DNA of 64,000 bases, from NCBI GenBank assembly GCA_964579725.1, contig CAZOHG010000012.1, forward strand, positions 9,245 to 73,244, read 5' to 3'. This DNA is from CAZOHG01 sp964579725 (GTDB lineage: Bacteria > Zhuqueibacterota > JdFR-76 > BMS3Abin05). A program made the translations under genes and the position numbers. Within the stretch, counting starts at the first letter, position 1. The number at the start of each line of letters is the position of its first letter. Under the pieces are notes generated by a model. The model worked only from the letters and a program-made list of their open reading frames with translations. It searched no databases and was not told the DNA's origin. Below are positions 36,531 through 45,859 of this stretch, in pieces.

Positions 36531-36560
36531 AAAAAGCCCCTCTTTACAAAGGGGCTTTTT
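36531..36560. terminator. Bidirectional intrinsic terminator after the octahaem cytochrome
   Basis: AAAAAGCCCC (36531-36540) pairs with GGGGCTTTTT (36551-36560), extended by one T-A pair inside the loop. Both strands end in a T run; on the minus strand it follows the cytochrome stop (36630) by 69 bases. Confidence 0.85.
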
Positions 36561-36629
36561 GGGATACAAACCAATTTTAAGCGAAATCCATTTCTCAATT
36601 CCAGATTTTTGACCGTGCTTTCTGGCCTG

Positions 36630-39194
36630 TCATTCACTCTTTTTTTCACGCAGCAATGCCGCCCGCGTGTCTTTGAGAATCTTTTTCTCCGGAGCGCCCA
36701 ACACGTCCGGTTTGCCGTCGCCATTTAAATCGACCGGTTTCACATAGCGAATTTCCGGATCGACTAAAATCAACCCTTCTTTTACGCCTTGATTAAATCC
36801 CTGAATGGAATTGGGAGTGAAGGAGACAATCCGGTTTTCAATTTTGCCGTTTTCGCCGTGGCAAACCGTGCAGGTGCCGTTGGCTCCCAGCGCCTGGTCA
36901 GCGGGAAGCACGCCGTGGCTGACCTTAAAATAGTGAGCTGCCAGATAAAGTTGGGGATTCGGATTGGCCTCGCCCTCTTTTTTCAGAACAGTAATCAGGG
37001 CGCGCCGCATTTTCCGAATATCGCTCAGCGTGCTGATTTCGGGCTTCATATCGGGATGTCCCATAAAACCCGTTTTGTCGTAGATTTTTTCACCTGTAAT
37101 AAGCTGGGCGTACCGGCCGTGTCCATCCTTGAAAATGCCCTTCACGGCGGCGTTCATTTCGCGCGGGTAGAGAATTTTGCCCATGGTTTTGTCACGCCAG
37201 GTCATAACGGTGATCGGATTTCCGATCATAATTTGCTTGCCGTGAGAGCCCGTAAAATAATAGAGGACAGGTTGCCAATCGAAGCCCTTTTTGCCCGTCA
37301 TCTTTTGGTACATTTTTCCATAAGGATCGTCGGGCTTGTCGGGCAACATGTACGCCACCGGCGCCAGTTGATCGGTAACATACTTGCCGTAGGACATGCT
37401 GCCGACGAGCCAACTGATGTTACCCATTCCATAGAAAGGAATCGGACCGTAGTAAGCCGGCAACATGACATTCATTATGCCCTTGCCGTCGGGCCTGGGA
37501 AAATGCCGATTGTCGTAGTCGAATTGAAAACCCAGAGAATAATCAAAGGTTCGGAATGTCCAATAGCGCACGTGCGACACATGGCAAACTTCACAGGCAA
37601 TTTTATTCATGTGAACCCAGGTGGAGCTGCCGAACAGCTTTTTGTGCGCCTCGGTGGGATTGGGCCCTTCGCCTTCCTGCATGTGACAATACGTACAATT
37701 TTTTGGCGGAGGATTGTTGGCTAAGTCGCTTCGCACCGTATTGCCCGAATCGTGTCCCTTTTTGAAATTGTGATTTGCGTCAATGACGTAATCGTCCCAG
37801 CTCTTTCCCGCAGGCTTGCCACGGGCATGGCAACTGGTACATTCCAACCCGGCCGCCGCGTGAACATCGTACCCCGGGTCTTTTTCCGTTTTCGGATTCA
37901 GGTTCCAAATTTCTGCGCGCTTCACAATGTCGGCTTTCATGCCCATCCCCCAGGTACGGACTTGAAAACTCCCGTTAATAGGATCTTTCACGCCGGCATG
38001 GCATTGCGCGCAAACGCGCGTCCATTTAAAATCACCGTTTTCGGAGTCTTTTGAACTCAGCATCGGAACGGCAATCTCATTGTCAGCGTCAAATTCGCTG
38101 GCCTCGTAATACACTTCCGCCACAAATTTTTTCTTTTTCTGCACTAATTTAATGTAGGTAATAGGGTAGCCGTCCTGGTTGTTATCCCAGCCCATTAAGC
38201 CGGCCGAAGGCGCCCAGCGGAAAAAATGCCCCAAAAATTCCCGTTTGGCCCGCAGCCCTACGTAATTAAATCCCTGGCCTTCCACGTAAGGCGCCCGTAG
38301 ATAATTGCGGGAATCGGCCATCGGGTTGTCCAAATCAGAGTAAAATTTTCCAGCTTCGAACTTCATTTTAGAACGGCTCAACGGATCCGAGTAATTAAAG
38401 GCAGAATCCCAACCCGGCCCCGGGTAAATGCCCAGAGAAACAGCCTGTACCTTGCCCAGTTTCCTTTTCGCAAAAATACGTAGGCGAGGATTGTACGCCA
38501 CCGGTTTCACGCCCGTGGCATCTGTGATGCGTTTGGCATCCGGATCCAGGTGACACGTCATACAATCCACTTCAAGGGAACCGGTCTTGCGCCAATCAAA
38601 TTTGTGAGGTTTGCCCCAGGTTCCTTGAGAGGTTTCTTTTGTGGTGTAAAAATAATAATCACCGTCCAAATAGGGAACTGTACCCGGATCAACCGAATCC
38701 AGGCGGCGGTGATCTCGATCATATTCGTAGGGGCCGCCACCCGGGTGACAGGACGCACAGGTGAACACTTCTTCGGGGGTTCCGATATCGAAAGTCAATT
38801 GAGATTTATTGTGCTTGAGCGCCAACTGGCGGTAGGAAGGCGGTCACCAAAAGCCGAATTGGCCGGGGGAGGTCAGATATTTATCGTGGTATTGGGGGTG
38901 ATTTTTGCCCCAATCGTCACTTACTTCCGTTGCCCCCAATTGAAAATGGTACGCTTTTGTCATGGCTTCCACGTCGTGACAGGCTCCACAGGTTTTTTCG
39001 GAGCTGTACGGGGCTCCTTTGTAATAGGTCACGCCGTTAATCACCAATTTCTGGCCGTTATGTTTGGCCATTTCGATGACATTATTTCCCTGTTCGTCCA
39101 AAAGGGGAATTTTGGGGTGCTCTGATGCCAGAGCCGTTACGGCAAAAGCCAAAACGGCAATCGCCGTCAAGCTCCATCGTTTAAACCTTTTCAT
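36630..39194 (-). CDS. Octahaem c-type cytochrome interrupted by one in-frame TGA (possible selenoprotein or pseudogene)
   Basis: Two open frames, 38844-39194 (116 aa) and 36630-38843, lie in the same frame and are separated only by TGA at 38844-38846. The first part has a signal peptide (to about residue 23) and one CxxCH (C69-H73). The second has seven more (CASCH, CMTCH, CAQCH, CTSCH, CTYCH, CEVCH, CTVCH) but no signal peptide and only a TTG start (38825) without Shine-Dalgarno, so it could not reach the periplasm or bind haem alone. Read through, the product is 854 residues with eight haems, the TGA at residue 117 (GFW-stop-PPSYRQ). The C-terminus has an EF-hand-like DLNGDGKPD. Likely periplasmic or surface electron transfer. 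Confidence 0.75.
38820..38846 (-). other. In-frame TGA and possible SECIS-like hairpin
   Basis: TGA (38846-38844 on the minus strand) is followed after 12 bases by CGCC-AGTT-GGCG (38831-38820), a 4-bp stem with a G in the second loop position, 16 bases from TGA to the loop. This fits the loose rules for bacterial SECIS elements, but the stem is short, so the support is weak. Confidence 0.3.
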
Positions 39195-39368
39195 GGGTCC
39201 CTCCGTAATTTATTTTGAAAGCGGAAGATGAGTTCATTATCTTAATTAAAATACACATTCAAAATTTAAGTGTCAATAAGAAAAACACGCAGTCGGCAAA
39301 ACAAGCTATTTTTTCTCTTCCCTTTTCGTCAGTGAGATTCGGCTTCAAAACAAATTCCTGTTGACCGA

Positions 39369-40445
39369 TTACAGTTTTGCCGGCAAAAAGAAAAAGGCAA
39401 TGCTCAAGACCAGATAAACAGCCAAAAGCATTGCTCCCTCCAGCCAATTGGATTTTCCATCCATTGCCACAAATGCCCCAATAACCGAAGCTGATGTCAG
39501 GGCAATGAGCTCAAATTGGTTAAATTCAAGCGCAAAAGGGTGACCTAAAAAAGATGAAAGCAACACAATGAGTGGTCCCACAAAAAGAGCAATCTGTAAA
39601 CTGGAACCCAACGCAATACTTAAAGTCAACTCCAGGCGATTTTTAAGCGCCATTTCGACCGCTACCACGTGCTCTGCCACATTTCCAATAATCGGGATAA
39701 TAATAATTCCCACAAAAAACGTGCTGAATCCCAATTGTTTGGTTACCGGCTCCACGGTACTCACCAAAAATTCACTCAGCACGGCCAGAGTCCCAACCGA
39801 GAGCGTCAAGACGAGTAACGAAGTCTTCGGCCCCCAATGCCTTGGTGCTGCTTCCGCCTCGCGAAAATTTTCCTGCCGGTCGGATTTTTCCCCGTTCCAG
39901 ACCAACAAACTGTAGCCCGTGGCCAAAACGTAAATAACCAGCATGACCACGGAAGTGGCCATGCTTAGATCCTCCACCCGTGCGGTGTCCGGTTCAATGG
40001 CGGCGTTAAAAAGGGACGGAACGGCAATGGCAATGGCAGCCAAAAACAACAGTGAAGCATCGATTCCGGCCTGTTCCTGGTTAAAACGCTGTGTACCGAA
40101 ACGAAGGCCTCCGAATAGAATGGCCATTCCTAAAACCAGCAAAATATTTCCCAAAATGGAGCCAATGAGAGACGCCGCGACCAGAGTCAGCTCCCCGGCT
40201 CGGACGGCAATGAAGGCAATAATCAATTCGGCGGCGTTTCCGAATGTGGCATTAAGTAAACCGCCTATTCGCGGGCCGGCGCTAACCGCCAAAGATTCGG
40301 TGGCCTCACCCAGTAAACCGGCCAAAGGAATAATTGCCAGAGCCGATGTACAAAATAGAAAGATGGCCGAAAAATGCCACACAGCCGCCACACCGGCCAC
40401 AGGAACAAAAATCAAAAGTCCGTTTAGGATTTTTTTCACGAACAA
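39369..40445 (-). CDS. Calcium/proton exchanger (CaCA family, Cax type)
   Basis: The 358-residue membrane protein has about eleven hydrophobic segments and the two characteristic alpha repeats: GNAAELIIAFIAVRAGELTL in the first half and GNVAEHVVAVEMALKN in the second, each with the ion-binding Asn/Glu. An acidic-loop region (about 190-205) separates the halves. It moves Ca2+ out of the cytoplasm in exchange for protons across the inner membrane. The TTG start at 40445 has an AAAGGGG upstream; a GTG two codons later is an alternative. It lies 14 bp after the ECF S gene. Confidence 0.92.
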   Translation of the reverse strand: MFVKKILNGLLIFVPVAGVAAVWHFSAIFLFCTSALAIIPLAGLLGEATESLAVSAGPRIGGLLNATFGNAAELIIAFIAVRAGELTLVAASLIGSILGNILLVLGMAILFGGLRFGTQRFNQEQAGIDASLLFLAAIAIAVPSLFNAAIEPDTARVEDLSMATSVVMLVIYVLATGYSLLVWNGEKSDRQENFREAEAAPRHWGPKTSLLVLTLSVGTLAVLSEFLVSTVEPVTKQLGFSTFFVGIIIIPIIGNVAEHVVAVEMALKNRLELTLSIALGSSLQIALFVGPLIVLLSSFLGHPFALEFNQFELIALTSASVIGAFVAMDGKSNWLEGAMLLAVYLVLSIAFFFLPAKL

Positions 40446-40459
40446 GGCATTCCCCTTTA

Positions 40460-41011
40460 TTAATACGATTTGCGCTCCCCGGTTTTTGGGGTTGGCAAAA
40501 TTTTTACCAAAACGGGGACGAAAATGAAATTCAAGACCACCCCCGGGAGGCCTTGCAGAACAACGTAACCAGACGCCAGACGGGGAGGCAGGTGAAAAAC
40601 AGGCGAAAGAAACAAGACCAACACCGCCAACAACATTCGGTCAAAAATCAGTGTTCCCCCTAAAACAAGCCAAAAATTCCACTTGAGCTTTTGAAAAAAA
40701 ACGGAAGGTATCCCTCCCAGAAAAAATCCTTCACTCATCATGAGCGGCAAAATGAGGAACGGCGGCATTTGCGTCAACAGGAAAGACACCAGAGGCGTCA
40801 CAACGCCCACCAGAACGGCGAAGACGGGGGGCAAAACAAACCCGGCGGTTAGAATGGGAAGAAACATGGGCAAGAAAACGGGCCCCAATCCGAAAAGGTG
40901 AAATAAAATCGGGAAAAGGACACCTAAGGCAATAAAAAGGGCGCTCCAGGTGACTATGCGAACCGTGGAAACAGGCGCCGGGTTGAAATCGAGAAAATCC
41001 CGTACCTTCAC
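40460..41011 (-). CDS. ECF transporter S component-like membrane protein
   Basis: The 183-residue protein has about six membrane helices and the early ALFIALGVLFPILFHLFGLGPVFLPMFLPIL pattern seen in substrate-binding S components of energy-coupling-factor vitamin transporters. No A, A' or T component is nearby, so it would share a module encoded elsewhere. The substrate is unknown. The GTG start at 41011 overlaps the stop of the PTS IIA gene (GTGA), so the two are translationally coupled, which is an unusual partner for an S component. Confidence 0.72.
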   Translation of the reverse strand: MKVRDFLDFNPAPVSTVRIVTWSALFIALGVLFPILFHLFGLGPVFLPMFLPILTAGFVLPPVFAVLVGVVTPLVSFLLTQMPPFLILPLMMSEGFFLGGIPSVFFQKLKWNFWLVLGGTLIFDRMLLAVLVLFLSPVFHLPPRLASGYVVLQGLPGVVLNFIFVPVLVKILPTPKTGERKSY

Positions 41012-41478
41012 GCGTTTGTTTCCGTTTCGGCCTTTTGAATGATGCGCATCACTTCCTCCTGCGAAGAAGCTTTCAATAGGTTTGTGCGTACCGATTCCTT
41101 CCGCACAACGCGCGAAATGCGTGCCAAGGTCATTAGATACGATTTCAATCCTTTCACCGGCACAGCGAGTAGAAAAAGAAGCCGCACGGGACGTTTATCC
41201 TCCGCTGCAAAGTCAATAGGTTCGCGAGTACGGGCAAACACTAAAATCAGTTCTTTTACCGCGTCGGTGCGTGCGTGAGGAATGGCGACGCCTTCACCGA
41301 TTCCTGTACTGCCCAATTTTTCACGTTCCAGTACTTCCTGGTAGAACAGTTCGGGGTTTTCAATTCGGTCACTTTTTCGGGAAAGTTCTTCCACAATATT
41401 TTTCAGAATTTCCTCGCGCGTCTTGCCGGGGACGTCCAGAAAAATCAACTCGGGATTTAACAATTCAAAAAGTTGCAT
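41008..41478 (-). CDS. PTS IIA domain protein (fructose/nitrogen type)
   Basis: The 156-residue protein has the IIA-Fru/Ntr domain with the phosphorylatable His68 in GVAIPHARTD, the LGSTGIGEG turn, and LLFLLAVPVKGLKSYLMTLARISRV. It is a single-domain protein like PtsN, so a regulatory role is likely; no EI, HPr or other PTS gene is in the window. It is followed, with overlap, by the ECF S gene and preceded, 3 bp away, by the patatin gene, so all three are probably one transcript. Confidence 0.88.
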   Translation of the reverse strand: MQLFELLNPELIFLDVPGKTREEILKNIVEELSRKSDRIENPELFYQEVLEREKLGSTGIGEGVAIPHARTDAVKELILVFARTREPIDFAAEDKRPVRLLFLLAVPVKGLKSYLMTLARISRVVRKESVRTNLLKASSQEEVMRIIQKAETETNA

Positions 41479-41481
41479 GCT

Positions 41482-42605
41482 CTACTCCGAAGATTCTATT
41501 TCGTCCAAAACCGAAACCAGTTTTGCTCCTACCCAAATCGGGGGTTCTTTTTTCGAAAACCATTTGTAACCGAATTGAAAGCGATTCCGGAGCGCGCGGC
41601 GAATCACGGGAAGGGCGCGCTTGGCCACAACCTCACCGCGGTCAACCAATTCTTCCAATCGAGAAAAATTCGCCCAATGGGTTCGACCCACGTCGGGTCT
41701 TAAAATAATATCCGCCTTTTCTAATTGTTGAAGGCTGTGCCGGTGGGAGGTAATGGAACTGGCCCGAAAAAGGACGTCAATGACGTTTTCCAGGTCCGGG
41801 TTGGGTTCCAGGTCCGCGCTCACGTTAACCGCTAATACAAACTGTGCTCCCAAATCCCGAGCCGGAAGAACGGGCACAGCGTGCAAAACTGCTCCGTCTA
41901 CCAGTGCCAATGAATTTTGGTGTAGTGGGGGTAAAAAACCGGGCAGCGAAGAGCTGGCTTCAATGGCTTTCCGAAGAGAGCCCTTTGAGTAAATCACCTC
42001 GCGCCCCGTATTTAAATCCACCGCCACGGCGGCAAACGGGATGCGGAGTTCCTCAATATCCAGCGGCTCAACCAAAAATTCAATCGCCTCTTCCAACCGT
42101 TTGCGTTCAAAAAGGCCCTGACGACTGTAGGCCAAATTAATGACAATTCGTTCACCCAGGCGGGTAGCCACCTGCCCGAAAAAATTTTCACCGTCCTTCT
42201 TGGTTAAAAAGCGGGGCATGCCGGTTCGATTGTAAATTTTGCTGNNNNNNNNNNNNNNNNNNNNNNNNNNNNNNNNNNNNNNNNNNNNNNNNNNNNNNNN
42301 NNNNNNNNNNNNNNNNNNNNNNNNNNNNNNNNNNNNNNNNNNNNACCGTCCTTCTTGGTTAAAAAGCGGGGCATGCCGGTTCGATTGTAAATTTTGCTGC
42401 CCAAAAAATCCCGAAACCGCTCTTCCACGGCGTCTGCGTCCTTTAAATAGGCGTACATTCCCCCTACCAGAGCCCCGGCACTGGTTCCCACAATCAGATC
42501 AAAGGGGATTTTCTCCCGTTCCAAAACTTTCAATACCCCAATGTGCGCCAACCCCCGGGCACCACCGCCTCCCAAAACCAGGGCTGTTCTGTAGTTTGTC
42601 ACCAT
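41482..42605 (-). CDS. Patatin-like phospholipase, split by an assembly gap
   Basis: The N-terminal part (42345-42605) has the patatin oxyanion loop GGGGARGLAHIG and the nucleophile elbow GTSAG with the catalytic Ser; the C-terminal part (41482-42244) has the catalytic-dyad Asp in VDGAVLHAVPV. The halves are in different frames only because 100 N and a repeated 55 bp lie between them. Removing 155 bp leaves 969 bp, an uninterrupted frame of 322 aa, so the gene is probably intact. Such enzymes hydrolyse acyl esters of lipids. The ATG at 42605 is preceded by TAGGAG. Confidence 0.85.
42190..42399. other. Scaffold gap (100 N) with duplicated 55-bp ends
   Basis: Positions 42245-42344 are N. The 55 bases before (42190-42244) and after (42345-42399) are identical, starting ACCGTCCTTC and ending TTTTGCTG. 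Exactly 100 N and identical ends are typical of two contigs that overlap by one k-mer but were joined as a scaffold. Confidence 0.95.
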
Positions 42606-42622
42606 GATGCTTTCGTCAACTC

Positions 42623-44407
42623 CTATTTGGCCAAAAAAACAAACCGTTTTACAGCCCGTAGGGACCCAGCGGTTACCACGCAAAAGTAAATCCCGGACGG
42701 CAGTTTTTCCCCTCCGGCGGAAACGCCCTCCCAGGTAAAGAGATGATTGGAACCGGCCAGTCGCTCGCCCACATTAATTTGATCGACACGCTGCCCCAAC
42801 ACATTGTAAATCCGCACAACAACAGGGAGATTTTTCGGAAGTCCGTAGCGAAACGAGACGAGCCCGCGTGCGGGGTTGGGGTAGACGTCGGACAATTCCA
42901 GATTCCTGGGAATCCGCGTACCGTTGAAGCCCGTGGCCACTTCTTTGCCGTACAAATACGCCTCGTAGGCATTGATTATGCCCCAACCCCAGTAATTGTC
43001 GGGCTCTTGAGCCTTGCTGGCGGTTCGGCGCAGCGCTTCTCGAAGTTGCATGGGCTTGAGGCTCGGGTAGGCCTGAAGTAACAGGGCAGCCACGCCGGAC
43101 GTCAATGGGCAGGAAAAAGAAGTACCGCTGGAACGGGTAAAGCCGTCCGGTGTGTAGGGCGCGGCAACGGTTACGGAAACCCCGGGTGCACAAACATCCG
43201 GCTTAATGCGACCGTCTGAGGTGGGTCCGTCCGAGCTAAAAGGGGCCAGTTCTCCCGTCAGGTTAACGGCACCCACCGCAATCACACTGTCGCCGTCTGC
43301 CGGTGTAATGAGGGTTGTGGGACGCGAATGGTATTCATTCCCGACTGAATTAACAACCACAATGCCCTTTTTCACGGCCAATTCCGCGGCAATGGTGGTC
43401 ACCGCGGTTTTTCCGTTCAAATCCGTTTTCGGATTGTAGGTAAAGCCATCGTCAAAATCCAGGTAACCCAGCGAGCTGGAAACAATATCGGCTCCCAGAC
43501 TGTCTTCCCACTCAATGCCCGCCACCCAGTTGTCCTCTTCAATACGTGTTTCGGTGGGAACATATTCCGTTTTCGCCAAAATAAAGGTGGCTCCGTAGGC
43601 AGGTCCGATCAAATGATTGGGTGCAAAACCGGCAATCGTCGACAGTGTTTCCGTCCCGTGGCTGTCCTGGCCGGGTTTGTCGGGAAAAAACAGGCTGTCT
43701 TTGGCTTGATTAGCCGTAATGGAATCGTGGTGAATAAAATCGTATTCGGCCAAAACCTTCAGATGGGCAAACGCCTTGTGCGTCCGCCAGCGAAACCCGG
43801 TGTCTAACATCCCCACAATGATTCCTTGCCCCGAGTAGCCCATATCGTGAAGTTCGGGCACGTGGATTAACGCTTCCTGGTCGTAGGATTCACCGTAATG
43901 GAACGTGTGCGCTTCTGCCCCCTTTTCCAGAAGTTCCGGAGCACGTTTTTGCGGCGATGTGGTGAGCCTCGGACGAATGAGCACCCGCACCGGCCGCACC
44001 TTCTTCACAAAAGGAAAAGCCTTCAATAGGGACGTATCCGAGGGAAAAGCAAACACACTGACGGCATTGAGCCAGCGTGAACGGTTCCAAACCCGAAATC
44101 GGGCTTTTTCCAGTACCTGAACGTAGGCTTCGTTTACGGGCAGATCCGTCGCGTCAAAAAGCGGGTGTCCGCTCCCCCTCAAAAGGCGTCGCCGGACGGA
44201 ACGCGGAGTCAAGTGCGCGCGGGCAACGGCCGTCAGATTCGCCTTTTTTGCCAAAGCACCCTTGTCTTTGAAAAAGACCCAAAATTTCTTCTGCCCTTTT
44301 TGAATGGGGGGTTCAGCCCGGACCGAGAGAAAAAAACTTCCGGCAAATAAAAAAATAGCGGCCAACCCAATAACATGTCGCACACGCACCCGACAATTGT
44401 AACGCAC
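42623..44407 (-). CDS. Secreted S8 (subtilisin-like) serine protease with T9SS-type sorting tail
   Basis: The 594-residue protein has a signal peptide (about residues 1-31), a propeptide-like region to about 150, and the S8 triad: D202 in VGMLDTGF, H250 in GQDSHGTETL and S430 in SSGTSFSCP, with the oxyanion N357 in SVGNE. The last 90 residues (from YPNPARGLVSFRYGLPKN to VKRFVFLAK) are a FlgD-like/type A sorting domain, so secretion through a type IX system and cell-surface attachment is expected. GTG at 44407 has AGGAG seven bases upstream. Only 10 bp separate it from the cyclophilin gene upstream. Confidence 0.93.
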   Translation of the reverse strand: MRYNCRVRVRHVIGLAAIFLFAGSFFLSVRAEPPIQKGQKKFWVFFKDKGALAKKANLTAVARAHLTPRSVRRRLLRGSGHPLFDATDLPVNEAYVQVLEKARFRVWNRSRWLNAVSVFAFPSDTSLLKAFPFVKKVRPVRVLIRPRLTTSPQKRAPELLEKGAEAHTFHYGESYDQEALIHVPELHDMGYSGQGIIVGMLDTGFRWRTHKAFAHLKVLAEYDFIHHDSITANQAKDSLFFPDKPGQDSHGTETLSTIAGFAPNHLIGPAYGATFILAKTEYVPTETRIEEDNWVAGIEWEDSLGADIVSSSLGYLDFDDGFTYNPKTDLNGKTAVTTIAAELAVKKGIVVVNSVGNEYHSRPTTLITPADGDSVIAVGAVNLTGELAPFSSDGPTSDGRIKPDVCAPGVSVTVAAPYTPDGFTRSSGTSFSCPLTSGVAALLLQAYPSLKPMQLREALRRTASKAQEPDNYWGWGIINAYEAYLYGKEVATGFNGTRIPRNLELSDVYPNPARGLVSFRYGLPKNLPVVVRIYNVLGQRVDQINVGERLAGSNHLFTWEGVSAGGEKLPSGIYFCVVTAGSLRAVKRFVFLAK

Positions 44408-44417
44408 TCGCTTTCTC

Positions 44418-45077
44418 CTATTTTAGCTCGCTTTTCTTAATCACACGAACGCGAGTCATGACGATTTTCTTGAGCGGGTGCTGGGCTTTGACGGGCACCT
44501 GCGCAATTTTGTCCACCACATCCATGCCTTGAATCACTTGACCGAAAACCGTGTACTGGTAGTCCAGATTGGGGCAATCGGCCAAACAAATAAAAAATTG
44601 GCTGCCTGCCGAATGGATGTCACCCGGTTTTCGGGCCATGGACACGGTGCCGCGCACGTGGTGCTTGTCACTGAATTCTGCCGGAAGGGTGTAGCCGGGG
44701 CCGCCGGTACCGTCATTGGAAGGGTCGGCGTCGCGGGTTAAAATATCCCCGCCCTGAATCACAAATCCGGGGACGACCCGGTGAAACAGGACGCCGTCAA
44801 AATACCCGTGATTGGCCAATTTTTTAAAACTGGCGCAGGTGTGCGGCGCCACATCCGGGTACAATTCAATCACAATTTTACCAAAATTGGTCTCAATTAC
44901 CCCCACCTCATCTTTTGAAACCGGCTCTTCCGGCAAATTTTTCATTTCCTGTTGTATTTTAGCAATTTGTTCCTGCGTAAGCACGGGGAAATTTTTCGCC
45001 TTTTCCTTTTTCGCACAGGAAGTGAGAAAGATTCCCACGACCCCCGCCAACACAAACAGACTCCATTTGATTCGCAT
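44418..45077 (-). CDS. Cyclophilin-type peptidyl-prolyl isomerase lipoprotein
   Basis: The N-terminus is a lipoprotein signal with the lipobox LTSC (C21), so the protein is lipid-anchored in the envelope. The cyclophilin domain (about 62-219) shows GVLFHRVVPGFVIQGGD, GTVSMARKPGDIHSAGSQFFI and TVFGQVIQGMDVVDKI. It catalyses cis-trans isomerisation at proline in periplasmic folding. Length is 219 aa. It is followed closely by the S8 protease gene and could assist folding of exported proteins, which is inference. Confidence 0.93.
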   Translation of the reverse strand: MRIKWSLFVLAGVVGIFLTSCAKKEKAKNFPVLTQEQIAKIQQEMKNLPEEPVSKDEVGVIETNFGKIVIELYPDVAPHTCASFKKLANHGYFDGVLFHRVVPGFVIQGGDILTRDADPSNDGTGGPGYTLPAEFSDKHHVRGTVSMARKPGDIHSAGSQFFICLADCPNLDYQYTVFGQVIQGMDVVDKIAQVPVKAQHPLKKIVMTRVRVIKKSELK

Positions 45078-45179
45078 ACCGTACCCTCATTCCTTTGTCA
45101 CATTTCCTTCGGTTTTTTTCTTACCATGCGTCGAAACCGGACGCTCCGGCTCCGACCAGGTTTTTTTTAAAAGACCAAC

Positions 45180-45767
45180 TTAGCTTGGGATTTTCTTCCG
45201 GCTTCCCGGGCGCGAAATGGGCACACCTTTTCGGCACAGAGGACACTCCTCCGGTTTGTACGTCACGACCGGCATTTCCAAAATGGCGTACTTGGGATAG
45301 CCGAATTTTACCTTTCCGCCGCTTCGGTCTACAATAAAACCGGTTCCCACAATGTGAGCGTTTTCCCTTTCCAGTAATTTGATTAACTCCCGAACCGAGC
45401 GGCCCGTGGTCAGCACGTCCTCTACAATGAGTGCCCGTTCATTTTCTTCAATGTCAAAACCGCGACGAAGCGTCATGGCATCGGTGTCCGGGGCGCGTTC
45501 GGTAAAAATAAAGCGGGTTTTTAACGCTCGCGCCACTTCGTGGCCGATAATAATCCCTCCCATTGCGGGCGCAATGACAAAATCAATATCGTAGTCATTG
45601 TAAAATTGGGCAATGTCCGCGCCCAATTCCTCCGCATATTGCGGGTATTGAAGCACTCGGGCACACTGAAAATATTGGGAACTGTGAAGTCCCGACGAAA
45701 GCAGGAAATGCCCTTCCAGAAGAGCACCCGTATCTTCAAAAATCTCAATAATTTCGTCCTTTTCCAT
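45180..45767 (-). CDS. pyrE: Orotate phosphoribosyltransferase
   Basis: The 195-residue protein has the PRPP-binding loop RALIVEDVLTTGRS, FVIAPAMGGIIIGHEVA and FIFTERAPD typical of PyrE. It converts orotate and PRPP to OMP in pyrimidine synthesis. The C-terminus carries CPLCRKGVPISRPGS, seen in one class of bacterial PyrE. I chose the ATG at 45767, with GAGG just upstream, over the in-frame GTG at 45776. pyrF lies 92 bp upstream on the same strand, so the two next steps of the pathway are encoded together. Confidence 0.95.
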   Translation of the reverse strand: MEKDEIIEIFEDTGALLEGHFLLSSGLHSSQYFQCARVLQYPQYAEELGADIAQFYNDYDIDFVIAPAMGGIIIGHEVARALKTRFIFTERAPDTDAMTLRRGFDIEENERALIVEDVLTTGRSVRELIKLLERENAHIVGTGFIVDRSGGKVKFGYPKYAILEMPVVTYKPEECPLCRKGVPISRPGSRKKIPS

Positions 45768-45859
45768 TTTCCTCACGCCTCAATTTAACAACGGTTTCAT
45801 GCCAAAGGATTGAAATGCGTTCCTAATTCATTCTCTTCAGAAACTACAATCGATCGGTT

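Noticed and set aside
36630..38825. A separate 731-aa cytochrome starting at TTG 38825
   Set aside because: No Shine-Dalgarno and no signal peptide, though it has seven haem motifs that need export; the frame is continuous with the signal-peptide-bearing segment across one TGA.
42204..42683. A second, overlapping patatin-like gene through the N run
   Set aside because: It is an effect of the duplicated 55-bp ends and the gap; one gene fits all the sequence.
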